Assembly (NCBI GenBank): GCA_032821775.1
Contig: JAVLRN010000012.1
Location: 62,001-126,000, forward strand
From: Sanguinoderma infundibulare
Taxonomy: Eukaryota > Basidiomycota > Agaricomycetes > Polyporales > Polyporaceae
Length of the DNA stretch: 64,000 bases
Reading direction: 5' to 3'
The translations under genes were made by a program, and so were the position numbers. Positions within the stretch are counted from its first letter, which is position 1, and every line of letters begins with the position of its first letter. The notes under the pieces are model-generated. The model worked only from the letters and a program-made list of their open reading frames with translations, had not been told where the DNA came from and made no database searches. Of the stretch, positions 53,873-64,000 are shown in pieces.

Positions 53873-53955
53873 CAGTCGACTTTCAAGTTTTGCAGTTCGC
53901 CTTTCTGGTGGCAACAGTGATGACACGTGGACATCCGGTCTGCTCCGAGTTGCAG
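53873..53955. repeat. Intergenic flank repeat, copy 4 of 4 (worn)
   Basis: AGTCGACTTTCAAGTTTTGC and TGACACGTGGACATCCGGTC words match the other three copies. It lies directly downstream of the pseudogene at 54018. Confidence 0.65.
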
Positions 53956-54017
53956 GCGCTGGCCCGGAAGTCAACTCATAGACTAAGACAGTATCCTCCA
54001 CCGGCCACCGCATATTC

Positions 54018-54362
54018 AGTCAATCGCAGAATGCAATGACTATGTTTCCCTTTTGGAGGGACAAGGGCAAGAGCATTTGACTGAGCTGACCATGACAGAA
54101 CAGAAACCGGTTTCACATACATTATCAATCTCGCACGAAACATTGAAGGTATTGGGCAAGGATAATCCGGAGTCGTACAATCCACCCCGGCACCGTCGCA
54201 GCCATTGAAGTACACGAACCCTGATGCGGCAACGAACTTATGCTGCGGGAGCGAGTCGATGCGGGCAGACGACCCGGAGCCGGGTCACCTTGGGCAGGGG
54301 TGCGGAGCGTGACGGTGAAGTCGACGGCCATGCAGTTTTCGTCGTTGAGGCCGCAGTTTCAT
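54018..54362 (-). pseudogene. Glycopeptide pseudogene (3' part only)
   Basis: Minus-strand: CGLNDENCMAVDFTVTLRT, then a small deletion that shifts the frame, SLPQHKFVAASGFVYF, FNGCDGAGVDCTTPDYPC and the last exon NIVIAFCD, stop at 54018-54020. The signal-peptide exon and CGFGTP exons are missing. Closest to copy 3 (CGLDGENC, NIVITFCD). Confidence 0.75.
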
Positions 54363-54539
54363 GGTCCAACCAGTCAAGCGAGAGTTAACCTGGGTAATTT
54401 TAATGGTAGAACAGCAAGTCGAGACGCGCTTTCCCCAATTGTTTCATCGTGCCGAATCGGAGCGCTGTTCGGCCGCCTTGTCAGTCCGAACCAGCCACGG
54501 CAGCTGTACGAGGCGGCACAATGACCGGTTACATTCAAT

Positions 54540-54724
54540 GTACAGCGCCGTCCTGGCAGATCGCAGTAGACGTGTCCGCATCATACCCCTGGTCGTGCCG
54601 AGGAAGCCAGAGTTCTCGTGCCATCTTCGAGTCCAGAGAGAGCTCGTCCCGAAGTATTGCATCCGATCACGCTTCAGTCGTCGGCTTTTCCGAAACTTTC
54701 ACGGCATCCAGTATCCTCCATTGA
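54540..54724. repeat. Intergenic duplicate (partner at 51099-51263)
   Basis: See partner; the two differ by scattered substitutions and a small insertion of about 20 bp. Confidence 0.75.
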
Positions 54725-54817
54725 CATCAGAACAGCGTAATAACATACACGGAGGCGCGTAAAGCTTCGATTTCCACAGAGAGAGACTGCCATCTGCGGG
54801 ACGGCCACCCAGTTCAC

Positions 54818-55662
54818 TCAGTCGCAGAACGTGATCGCTAAGTTCACCTGTGCGACGCCGCATGCGAGGAAAACAATAAACATCGACGTCGGTCGTAGCA
54901 AACAGTGCACCAAGACAAAGAGTGACTTACGTTGTTCACCTGGCACGCCACCTGTACGAAGGTGTCGTTGGGCTGATGGAACGCTGTGTCACAGTTCGGG
55001 TTGGTGCAGTCCGCCCCGGCCCCATCGCAGCCATTGTAGTAGCTAGATGTATGCGCGGAAATCAGAAACCTCTCCCAGGAAATAACGAGTTCGAGACTGA
55101 CCCGAATCCGGAAGTGACGCTGAACGTGTGCGGGGGGATGAGGCTGATGTCGGAGGAGGAGCCCGAGCCGGGGGAGGTCGGGTTGATGAGCGTCGTCTCG
55201 ACGAGCGTGCACCCCTCGCCGTTGAAACCGCAGCCCCCTGGTAATCGGACGCAGTCAACATAATGATACTCGGTTTCGTTTTGAACGAACCGAGAGCGCA
55301 CCTGTCTGCAAATAGCTGGAGACGTAGTCAGCAGTCTGTGGTTGAACTATACAGCGAGACCTACGCAATGGCGGAGATGAGGGGACCGTTCGAGACGTAG
55401 TCGCCCCCAGTGGACAGCACGTTCGGACCCTGAATGAGAGTAGGCTGGATGGCGGGTCAGTATGGCGGCGGGTGTGCGTGTGGCGGTCGAGCCTTACAGT
55501 TCCAAACCCGCAGCTAAAGATCCCTCGCTCGTTAGCGAAAGATGGTGGCATGTGCGGCATCGACACTCACTTGTTTGTAAAGTGAACCGTGTGCGTCTCG
55601 GCCAACGCGGAGCCGACGACAGCCGCGATGGCGACGAGGGAGGTGGCGAGCGAGAGCTGCAT
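54818..55662 (-). CDS. Glycopeptide-type small secreted protein (copy 5)
   Basis: Minus-strand, ATG at 55660-55662. Exon 1 is 55571-55662 (92 nt): signal peptide MQLSLATSLVAIAAVVGSA, then LAETHTVHFTN; the split codon AA|C makes Asn before CGFGT. Later exons: PTLIQGPNVLSTGGDYVSN, GPLISAIA, YLQT, GGCGFNGEGCTLVETTLIN, GSGSSSDISLIPPHTFSVT, YYNGCDGAGADCTNPNCDT, HQPNDTFVQVACQVNN and NLAITFCD, stop at 54818-54820. Best model for the family: about 150 aa, eight or more cysteines, secreted, no membrane segment. TATTTAA at 55751. Function unknown; such proteins are effector or cell-wall candidates by location only. Confidence 0.85.
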
Positions 55663-55750
55663 GGTGCAAGAAGGGAAGAAGGTAGAGAGGAACTCGAGAG
55701 CGAGGATGTCGAGCGGGCTCGATGGGTTTGTCCAGCATCCGAGCAGGGTG

Positions 55751-55757
55751 TATTTAA
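55751..55757 (-). promoter_or_regulatory. Putative TATA element of glycopeptide copy 5
   Basis: TATTTAA, 89 bp before the ATG at 55662. Confidence 0.55.
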
Positions 55758-55799
55758 CGTCCTTCTTCCTCCCTAAGGATGATGGTTTTTCTTCCAGCA

Positions 55800-57859
55800 A
55801 ATGGAGCTCGGGACCACTCGGCGAAACGATGGATGACCCATCATTCTCGTGCCCTTCTGATGTTGGAGAGACCCAGCCCGGCGATGTTCGATTGCTGTAT
55901 TAACATTAGCATTCGTCTACCCAATTGCAAGGATTGGCTGCTGAGGGCCATTAGTCTTCGAACTTCTTCGTGTAGGCAGCACATTGAGTGTCCTTTCCCG
56001 CCCACCAGCAGCATGATGCATCTATTCTCATGACACCCTTCTGGCCGTCTCTCCATTCAATGCCTAGCGCTGTGGGTCGAGCGACAGACCGCATCAAGGT
56101 ACTGTCGACTACCGGACTATCAGCCCTCTGCTATCCTGAGCAGCCTATTCGCTCGTACAAGTAACGTGCTCGGTCGTGTGGGACGGAGACAACGATGAGT
56201 GGCCCCATAGCATAGCCAAAAGTAACGGCCGAGATGTCCGACTGGCGCTCTTCTGCACGGCAACGCTGTACTGCTCAAATTTGGGTGAGCGCTCTGGCAG
56301 TTTTGAAGTCACGGGCAAGGTGCAGAGAATTGGGCGTACAGCCTCGACCGCCCAACCAAGCAGCTCGGGGGTTCCGTTTGGTAATCGAGGCCGTTTTCCG
56401 ATCCGCGTGCATGATCGAGCTAGAAATCGAGTATATACTCGTAGACGACCGTCATCGCCAAACATAAACATTGAGTTCTGGACCCCGTTCCACAAGATTC
56501 CATCAGAGAACGCAAGGGACGGTGCCTCGCACATGGGCTGCCTAAACCATGCGAACGTGGTTGAGTGCGGCCTAGGGTCTGCGAGGCATCGTCTCCCACT
56601 GGCACGAGCGTCGTCCGCAGATCATCACAGAGAACATATGGGAGTACTCACTTTCAGCTTGTCGTTTCTCGAACGCCCTGGGCGTCCAATAGACTTGATG
56701 GTTCCAGCTTCGGTTTCGCACAGTGCACCAGCCTAGGGCTCGAACGCGAGCCCAAAGCAAGCTGGCGTCCGAGGCGGGTCGGAGCAACTTGTCCCAGAAT
56801 AATTCTGTGCGGCTAGTTCTGAGGCGCATCCAGGAGATTCGGAAGCGTGACGGTGATTAAACAGAGGTGACGCATGATGGTCAGCAGAACAGTTGGAGGG
56901 TTTGCCAGTGCAGTAGGTCAAGTGCAAAAGAACGAAGCTCAACAAGCTGGACACGCACTCTCATTTGAATCACGACACGTGGCTTGTCCGACATTCTCCG
57001 ATGTTGGCCATGGGGATAGGCGCTCATTGGCTCAGGCTTGTTCGACTGGACAGCGCAGACCAAGCTTCCAACAAGGCGTCGAGTGCTTTCCCTCTCCGAC
57101 TGTTTGTCTTCGGGCACCACCATCACATGCAGTTGTCCTGCCAGACGCTGAAATGTATTTAATTTGATGTTGCAAAACAGAGGTTCGATGGAGGTATGTA
57201 GATAGACTATCGATTATCATTCAAACGGTCGTGGGCGCAACGGGCTGGTCAAAGACAGGAGGAGGTTCCTCGCTTCCTGTGGGCTCCTGCAGAAGGATCG
57301 AAGGCCGAGGATTCCACAAGGTCCGATTGCGAACCTGTAAGTCTAAATCGTGATTAGCCAGCTACAGGGCCGCCTCGTCAATCCAATAGTTCTACCGCAG
57401 ACAGACCTTTGTCAGCAATCCAACATATCTCAACCTGCAGCACCAGCTTCATCCACGGCGCCTGCACCCGGGGCGTTGGCAGCAACCGCATGTCTCGCAA
57501 GCAAAAATCATACATCCAGTTCATCAGACATATTACCAGCCGAAAGCATGGGCTTCACCGGACCCGAACTTAGCGTTCTTTCCAAGGTCCGTTTGACTAA
57601 CTCGTCAGGTCAGTGTGACCCAGCGATGTGTGTGGTCAGTGCGATTTGACTCCCAATCTGCTTCATCTCACGCTGCGGTCGGCGGATCTTTTCATACTTC
57701 GGGAATGTACTAGGATGACGCTTTACATGCTGTCAGGAGTGTACTCCAAAACCACGTCCTCTTTGCTCGCCTTCTCGTTCTCCGTCAAGCTCTGCGGCCT
57801 GTGAGTACACAGTGTCAAGACGCGCTTGGACTGGCCGCGCTGTTGATCGTCTCCTTCCA
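55800..57859. other. Intergenic region, 2 kb, no supported gene
   Basis: Several open frames on both strands overlap each other without family features. The left 700 bp is a diverged duplicate of the region upstream of copy 4. The rest shows nothing I can name. Confidence 0.45.
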
Positions 57860-58692
57860 TCAGTCGCAGAAAGTGATCGCCAAGTTCACCTGTCGCATGC
57901 AGAATAAGTATCGTCGTCTCTCGTGCACCACACTCCAAGACAGCTCACGTTGTTCGTCTGGCACACTACCTGTGGGAACGGGCCGTTCGGATTCGCAATC
58001 GGGCAGGTCGGGCTCGTGCAGTCTCCCCCTAAGCCGTCGCAACCGCCATAGTACCTAGAGGGATTGGAGTAGTCAGCGATTATATGTGTGGAGAATTCTA
58101 ATTCTGAAGCGACCGACCCGAAGCCGGTGGCGACGCTGAACGCGTACGGCGGGGTCAGGCTGATGTAAGTCGAGAGGGCCGTGCCAATGATCGTCGGGTT
58201 GACGAGCGTCGTCTCGACCACCGTGCAGTTCTCGCCGTTGAAGCCGCAGTTGCCTGATGGTCGGAATGAATTGGATGCTCTATTTCTTCGTCTTGAACCA
58301 CATGAGAGCCGTGAACGTACCCGTTTGCAAATAACTGAGGGTAGTGTCAGCGATGAAATGCTGAGCCATGTTGTCGAAAGGACTCACGCGATGGCGGCGA
58401 TGAGAGGGCCGTTAGAGATGTAGTCGTCCCCTGTGGAGAGGACGGTCCCGTTCTGGATGAGGGTGGGCTGGAATGCGCGAGTGAATATTGTGGCGGGTAT
58501 TAATATGGGGTCCGCGGCTTACGGTTCCATAACCGCAACTAGACACAAAGGTGAGTGAGCAAGGTTGGTTCCGTGAAACGATTATGACGGTGTTGCTCAC
58601 TGGTTGTCGAAATGCACGGTGTGCGTCTCGGCAAACGCGGAGCCGACGAAGGCCGTAATGACGGCGAGAGAGGTGGCGAGTGCGAGTTGCAT
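57860..58692 (-). CDS. Glycopeptide-type small secreted protein (copy 6)
   Basis: Minus-strand, ATG at 58690-58692; signal peptide MQLALATSLAVITAFVGSA then FAETHTVHFDNQ, first intron GTGAGC. Later exons: CGYGT, PTLIQNGTVLSTGDDYISN, GPLIAAIA, YLQT, CGFNGENCTVVETTLVNPT, IIGTALSTYISLTPPYAFS, VATGF, YYGGCDGLGGDCTSPTCPI, NPNGPFPQVVCQTNN and NLAITFCD, stop at 57860-57862. Cys pattern kept; the NGC motif is GGC and the middle loop lacks the usual SGSS. The TATA word is TATTTCA at 58751, a one-base variant, 59 bp upstream. Confidence 0.82.
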
Positions 58693-58750
58693 GACGTATG
58701 GGGGGAAGCAAGAAGACGTGGTAAGGTCTGTCCAGCAGTCGAGCACAGTC

Positions 58751-58757
58751 TATTTCA
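58751..58757 (-). promoter_or_regulatory. Variant TATA element of glycopeptide copy 6
   Basis: TATTTCA in GTCTATTTCACC context, 59 bp before the ATG at 58692. One base differs from the other copies, so its promoter may be weaker. Confidence 0.45.
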
Positions 58758-59212
58758 CCCTCGCTGCTACTAATAGTAGTAAGCGCACTGGTGCATGTAC
58801 GGTCATTGTTGTGTCCTTCCAGACTCGATCCGATCCCGGATTCATGCAGCGCTGTACAGTTGCCCTATCCAGGTGCTATAGTTGTCTCCTCAGCGCCAAA
58901 AATCGGAACCAGGAGGCGCATTGGACGCCTCTCGAAGCCGCTCGCCCCATCTATTCTCATGACATACTTCTGGCCGTCCGAACATTCGACGGCTGGCGCC
59001 CAATTGCCCCCGATGAGCGTCGGACCGAAACACGCTGCACAATCACAGCCCCCGCACTCGCACACGCCGGTAGCGCAGGTCTCGACTGCTAACGGCGAGT
59101 TCGTCCGGATCCGCCTTCCCGTAGCTTCTCAACGTTCAACACCCAGTATCCTCGATTGAACACGCGGGGCAAGGCTCGTTTGTACAGAATACGCGGGCCA
59201 GACACTTGCCAC

Positions 59213-60037
59213 TCAATTGCAGAAAGTGATAGCCAAGTTCACCTATAGCATAAAGAATAAATCTCGCGGTCCTGCACACACCATACACAAAGACAACTCA
59301 CGTTGTTCTCCAGGCACACCGTCACCATGTCCAAGTCCGTCGGCTCGTGGAACGCAGTCGGACAGTTCGCGCTCGTGCAGTTCCGCCCAAGGCCTTCACA
59401 GCCGCCGTAGTACCTAGGGGCGTTGCAGCAGTTAGCGATGACCCGCGTGGAAAATTCTAATTCCGATGAGACTGACTCGAAGCCAGACGCGACGCTGAAC
59501 GCGTGCGGAGGAATCAGGCTGATGTCGCTCTCGGAGCCAGTGCCGACGGTTGGGTTGATGAGCGTCGTCTCGATGAGCGTGCAGCTCTCTCCGTTTAAGC
59601 CGCAGTTGCCTTGAAGTCGAAATTACTCAATATCATGTCTCCCTTGAAACAAAGATGGGGATGCACCTGTTTGCAAATAGCTGATAGTATCATGAGCGGA
59701 TGAAAGCTGTACTACATTGTCAAGAGGACGTACGCGACGGCAGCGACGAGAGGCCCGTTTGAGGTATAGTGGCTCCCGTTGGCGAGGACGTTCCCATTCT
59801 GGATGAGAGTGGGCTGGAATGCGATTTTAAGCATCGTGGCGGGGTTGAAAATTACGTCAGAGCCTTACAGTCCCATAACCACAACTATAAAAAAGTGTGC
59901 GTGAGCAAGTCTCTGTGAGAGAAGGTCATGAAAGATGTTGCTCACCGGTTGTCGAAGTGCACGATGTGGGTCTCGGCATACACGGAGCTGACGAGGGCCG
60001 CGATGGCGGTGAGGGAGGCGGTGAATGAGAGCTGCAT
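59213..60037 (-). CDS. Glycopeptide-type small secreted protein (copy 7)
   Basis: Minus-strand, ATG at 60035-60037; signal peptide MQLSFTASLTAIAALVSSV then YAETHIVHFDN, first intron GTGAGC. Later exons: CGYGT, PTLIQNGNVLANGSHYTSN, GPLVAAVA, YLQT, CGLNGESCTLIETTLINPT, VGTGSESDISLIPPHAFSV, ASGF, YYGGCEGLGRNCTSANCPT, HEPTDLDMVTVCLENN and NLAITFCN, stop at 59213-59215. The last residue is Asn, not Asp, and the CDGAGADC motif is CEGLGRNC. Clusters with copy 6 (GGC motif). TATTTAA at 60103, 66 bp upstream. Confidence 0.82.
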
Positions 60038-60102
60038 GTCACGAGTAAAGAAGGTGGAGAGGATGTCGAGAGGGCTAGATGTGGTCCCAGTCGAACACCC
60101 TG

Positions 60103-60109
60103 TATTTAA
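60103..60109 (-). promoter_or_regulatory. Putative TATA element of glycopeptide copy 7
   Basis: TATTTAA, 66 bp before the ATG at 60037. Confidence 0.5.
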
Positions 60110-60524
60110 CGTCTTGCTTTCTCCATCCCTAACCATGTCATTTGCAGGGCCGACGCTAGGCGTAGCGATGCATACGCTGCCATCGGAAGGCCGCCAACGC
60201 GCGCGTCCGATGCATGGATTCCAGGTTGATGGCGCTCCGAAGAGCCAACCGTAAGCCCTGTGTAAACCGAGTGTACATCAAAGCATGGATCCGAAGTCGG
60301 ATCGAGTCCAGAAGGACACAAAAATGACAGACGCTTGGGAGTAGTCGAGCAGAACACCCCTGCGTCCAAGCGGGCTAGGGACGCTTGCACAAGCGCCATC
60401 TGTAGATGATTGCGGAGGTTACATGGGCGCGCTCACTTTTGCGGCGTCATTTCTTGTATGCGATGGTGGAGATTGCGCCGTCAAGCGGCAGAGAGAGAGA
60501 GAAACCGTCCCGAGAACTGCTGGG

Positions 60525-60558
60525 CTCCGAGTCCGAGTCCGAGTCCGAGTCCGAGTCT
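60525..60558. repeat. GAGTCC hexanucleotide microsatellite
   Basis: Five tandem CGAGTC units. The same word CGAGTCC recurs in the intergenic dyads at 42710, 45202 and 49385, but no relation is shown. Confidence 0.9.
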
Positions 60559-60812
60559 CAGTTCGAGTCAGAAGTCCCAGAATAAACTTCAGGTACTAGT
60601 GCGGCTTGTGTCACCGGCTTGATGCTGTATTTGCAGTGCTTCGTCGTCGAGTCCGAGCCGAGACGTAACCCATGTAGTCAGAGGAGGAAGCAGTTAAGTA
60701 GAGGCGGCGCATACAGCAATGCGTACTAATGGTTACAGGGTGGTTCTCCGCAGTGAGTTAAGTAGCTCGTCGTCGTGCAATCAAGACACGTGGCATCCCG
60801 ATCAACGGGCGT

Positions 60813-61034
60813 CTAGTTTACCAAATCCGACTGGCAACGCCGCTTCACTCTGTTCTCTCTGCCTGATGATGACTCTCCCTGCTTGAGTTTCAGAAAGTAC
60901 TGCTTCGCTGCGTATTCTTGCTGTTGTTCCCTTGTTGCATCTCCGTATTCACCAGCCACGTCATCGACCAGTATCGACCTCATCGCAGATTCGCAAGTCC
61001 AATCCATCAACAAAGCGGTGTGATGACGGGCCAT
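60813..61034 (-). CDS. Possible small protein or terminal exon, 73 aa
   Basis: Minus-strand frame from ATG 61032-61034 (MARHHTALLMDWTCESAMRS) through ILVDDVAGEYGDATREQQQ to CQSDLVN at 60813. Composition looks protein-like (acidic helix then basic end), and an upstream exon ending EPEKIY before a GTATGC donor near 61088 is possible. No family recognised, so it may be the end of a larger gene or chance. Confidence 0.25.
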   Translation of the reverse strand: MARHHTALLMDWTCESAMRSILVDDVAGEYGDATREQQQEYAAKQYFLKLKQGESSSGRENRVKRRCQSDLVN

Positions 61035-61908
61035 GAGTGCGGTATCATTGTGGGTTTTGTGGGACAAGAAATTATATTTTGGTGCATACCATAGATCTTC
61101 TCTGGCTCAATCTAATATCCTCAGTATCTCTCTATCAGCAGGCATGGGAGGATGATGTTCGCTATGTCCCCACGTAGTGATGAGCATCAAGCCTCACAAT
61201 ACATCGTTTTAAACTCTATCCAAAACGTCCGTCCACCTGTGCCAGTATCATGGCAGGACCTATGTGAGTTGAGTTCCATATCCTGATGGGCAGTGCGAGA
61301 AGCATGGACATGTGCCGTCCATCAGCGGCGGGTGTCTATCTGTGCCTGCGAAGCAATCCCTCTGCTGCTCCCAATTCTGCCCTCCTTCTTTCATGAGCGT
61401 TGTGGGTAGACCGTGAGACTGAGTGCCTGCGCGGCATGATCCACGGCCTTTCCGTTGAGATATTGAGCTTCTGGGACGGTATGGAGAACGTTCTTGACGG
61501 CATTTTTGTCGCACTCGATAACTGAAAGCGCGCGCGTCACACTGCCTCCCCGCGCGCCGAACCATACTGCAGGTCTAACGCACCGCGTGCGACCTACAAA
61601 CGCGCCTCTAAAGAAGCGTGAGTTTGGATGGCGAGTTTATTATTCGTCGGAGTTAGCTCGGTGGGTTTGTGTCTTCTGTAGTCGAACTTCAGGCGGGATG
61701 CCAGTGGCCCGCCATCCGCAAGCTGTGATGGCGATTGGTTCCTCGACGGTCAAACTCAATTGTCCACAACGTCGAGGCTGTTGCGCGTTCCACTGATCAT
61801 CTTGATGCGCGGGATTGTAGGTGCCTCATGTAGGCGTTCCGCGATTCCGCTGGGACGTGTTATATCAGACAGCAGACGTCTGCTCGAAGACTAATCGATC
61901 CCTCTGCC
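61035..61908. other. Spacer upstream of the right-hand DUF6534 gene
   Basis: About 870 bp; only unsupported short frames. Holds the promoter of the plus-strand gene; no clear TATA word. Confidence 0.4.
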
Positions 61909-63918
61909 ATGGCTGCTCCTTCCAACACGACGAGTCCTTCTGCGGTGGATCCCCTCGCGCTCGTGCAGGGGCTTTCGTTGGGCAACACCTATGGCGCCAT
62001 GCTGCTCGGGACATTCTTTGGCCTCATGTGCGTGTCTTCTACTCTGTCCCGCGAACGAATTGTCTCGCTCACCGTGCTCGTTCAAGATTGTATGGGGTGC
62101 TACTGCATCAAGCGTATCATTACATCCGGGTGCATGCTGCTGATCGGCCCGCGATCAAGTTATACGTAGGTGTTCGATTCTGCGTCACCGATCGCCAGGG
62201 GTGTTGACCCCACCCGTGATAGGTGGCTTTCGTCTTGTGCGCCGCATCTAACTGGTAATCGGTTGGCTCAAACTAATCAAACAGCGTTTTAGGCTATTAG
62301 ACACATTGCATACTGCTGTCATCATGTACATCTGGTGCGCCACCACAGTGATCTTGCTGCTCTCTTCGCTGCTGATGCAGGTGGGAAGCTATTTGAAGCT
62401 TGTAACCAATTACTTCAATATATTGTCCTTGTTCGAGTCCGTGTGGCCTATGAATGTATGTTTCTGATGCACTTTTCTGTCCAATAATGTCGCTTACTAA
62501 CGCTTGCCACTCAAGATCCTGACCCTACTTACTGTCAGTACATCTTCATGGACTCTTGCCTTATCGCCCTGGTTCTGATGCTCGAAATAGGGCACGTCGG
62601 TCATCGTGTGCCAGAGGTGAGGGGTTTCAATGGACTCTATCTCGTTATCGAAGTGCTGACTATAAGCTGCGCTAGTTTCTTCGCATACCGCGTGTACCGA
62701 GGTGAGCAGTGGCTCTCAAAGAACTCGCATCCATTATCTCATGCCTCGTAGTCGGTCGGAAATCCAAGATCTTGGTTGCTTTCTGCGTATGTGCTTCGTC
62801 TATCTCGATCTATCTGATTCGGAGTTGACGTCTGGACGGTTCAGATGCTGCTGTTGCTTGCGGAATTGGGTGAGATGCAGTGGATTACTTCGTGTTGTAT
62901 GGGATTGGATGCTTACGGCCGTATGTTGCATGGTTGAATGGTTCAGGATTTTGCATAGGTAAGCCTGACGGTACCCAAGTTCGTGGCATTGGTTAGTCGC
63001 TGAACGTATCTGCAGCTGCGACTGTAAAAGCGTCAGCAGTAGCAATCAATCTGCGATGCATAACTGGCTGATACGACGGGTACAGATTCGGGACCAAGGT
63101 CTACCAGCAGTTCGAGCCGGATGCGGTGAGTCGCAAGGTTTCGTTCCTGTGATCATCGCTGACCCACTGGACCGGACAACAGTGGATGCTCTCAGTTGGT
63201 CTCGGTATCGCAGTTTTTGTCGACACCGTCCTGGCCGCCGTCCTCGTATACATGCTGCACACGAGTCGTACTGGTGTCAAAAAGTCAGTCATATCGCATA
63301 TCGGTATCTGCGCTTTATCCACATTGATGTCAATGTCCGACGTCAGGACCAATTCTATGCTTGACACCTTGATCGCGTACGCCGTGTGTACCGGTAGGCA
63401 CTACTCATCTTCAGCGGTTACCAACAATGTCTAAACAAGAGCTTCAGGCCTCCTTACAGAGTAAGCTCAGCTCTCATCTTGACAGTTGATGACGGGCATG
63501 GACTGACCGTCGATATCACAATAGCATATTCAACATCCTCGGTTTCGTCTTCGTGAGTCGACATCATTTCGACCGCACTCCGTGACGCGGACTGGGACTG
63601 AAAGTTCGTTTGCAGGTGCTATGGTCCTCGCAAGACCTGCTATACGCCGCGTTCAACGTCGAGGTGGCCAAGATTTACACCAATTCGGTCCTAGCCGCGT
63701 GAGATTGCAACATCTGTTCAAACATCACCCCACATTCTCATAGTAGCTTGCCCCTCAGCTTGAACTTCCGGCATCCTCACGAGCCGGTCAATGCGACCTA
63801 CGAGGTCCGGGATGGTTCCAACATCTGCGTCGCCCCAATCAAGTTGTCCGGCATGTCGGGAACTCGTGGGCCCTTTTCCGCATCCAAGGTATGCCAGTTC
63901 CTCGCTCGAGGACAATGA
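61909..63918 (+). CDS. DUF6534 multipass membrane protein
   Basis: Plus-strand gene, third DUF6534 copy. ATG at 61909 (MAAPSNTTSPSAVDPLALVQ). Exons traced at the start: 61909-62027, 62087-62165, 62223-62254 (32 nt), 62293-62334, 62389-62455; joined they read GLSLGNTYGAMLLGTFFGL, ILYGVLLHQAYHYIRVHAA, VAFVLCAASNWLLDTLHTA, VIMYICYLKLVTNYFNIL and SLFESVWPMN. Further landmarks: SCASFFAYRVYR (about 62667-62701), MLSVGLGIAVFVDTVLAAV (63186-63242), VYMLHTSRTGVKK, TNSMLDTLIAYAVCTG, a 14-nt exon coding LLTD (near 63447), IFNILGFVF (63525-63552) and VLWSSQDLLYAAFNVEVAK. The tail reads NATYEVRDGSNICVAPIKL and ends LARGQ, TGA at 63916-63918; an alternative frame would end at 63973. Splices between 62456 and 63060 are uncertain. 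Orientation is opposite to the two left-hand copies. Confidence 0.82.
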
Positions 63919-64000
63919 TTTCTATGGTGCTGATGCAGTTCTCCGACGATTTGAACTTGAAGGGATCGTCTGACCGGACCATGGAGACGTCGTTCACGCA

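Noticed and set aside
56176..56736. Plus-strand frame of 186 residues
   Set aside because: Antisense frames of equal quality overlap it, and the region is a diverged duplicate of non-coding DNA near 52.5-52.8 kb.

Overview
The window is nuclear DNA from a basidiomycete (Agaricomycetes) fungus. Almost every recognisable gene is broken by many short (about 50-70 bp) GT-AG introns. The families seen are typical of mushrooms and polypores: DUF6534 membrane proteins, 'glycopeptide' small secreted proteins, KDZ transposases with CxC1/CxC2 cysteine clusters, and a fungal TET/JBP-type 2-oxoglutarate dioxygenase. No prokaryotic signature, CRISPR array or rRNA was seen. Gene bounds below were traced by joining exons by eye, so inner splice sites are approximate unless given.

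Layout: (1) 1-6166, two minus-strand DUF6534 multipass membrane protein genes (the first cut by the window edge), separated by a 612-bp hairpin-like foldback element (2686-3297). (2) 7505-22638, a co-oriented minus-strand island: a large repeat-containing Agaricomycete protein (7505-12815), a CxC2-type KDZ transposase (13770-17193) whose catalytic core looks eroded, a zinc-ribbon plus RNase H1 N-terminal-like protein (17706-18872), and an apparently intact TET/JBP dioxygenase (19314-22638). KDZ transposases and TET/JBP genes are known to expand together and to be linked in mushroom genomes; the other two genes are candidate accessory members. (3) 22865-29512, a graveyard of broken pieces of single-copy housekeeping genes (eIF4G MA3 domain, PP4-type phosphatase, CE16 acetylesterase, a TFIP11/Ntr1 G-patch protein), with introns kept and frames broken, around one F-box-like gene (26796-28195). 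(4) 30263-34628, a divergent pair (unknown 143-aa protein and a kinase-like protein) and a coiled-coil unknown. (5) 35615-40407, a second KDZ transposase, of CxC1 type with a C-terminal Ulp1 (SUMO protease) domain; its D/D/E residues are all present but the Ulp1 domain has an in-frame TGA. (6) 41088-60037, a tandem array of seven intact minus-strand 'glycopeptide' secreted-protein genes plus one pseudogene and one exon relic, with duplicated flanks and, at 46760-48095, a roughly 240-bp-unit tandem repeat. (7) 61909-63918, a plus-strand DUF6534 gene.

A 12-bp CpG-rich repeat (tetrapeptide coding, ADGR/ANGR-like or ATVR-like) recurs in unrelated places: four times in or beside the 7505-12815 gene, inside the CxC1 KDZ gene, and just upstream of it. 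The working picture is that an ordinary fungal locus (DUF6534 genes at both ends and a secreted-protein array) has been invaded by two KDZ elements, one accompanied by a TET/JBP oxidase that could act on methylated transposon DNA, with captured host-gene fragments between them.
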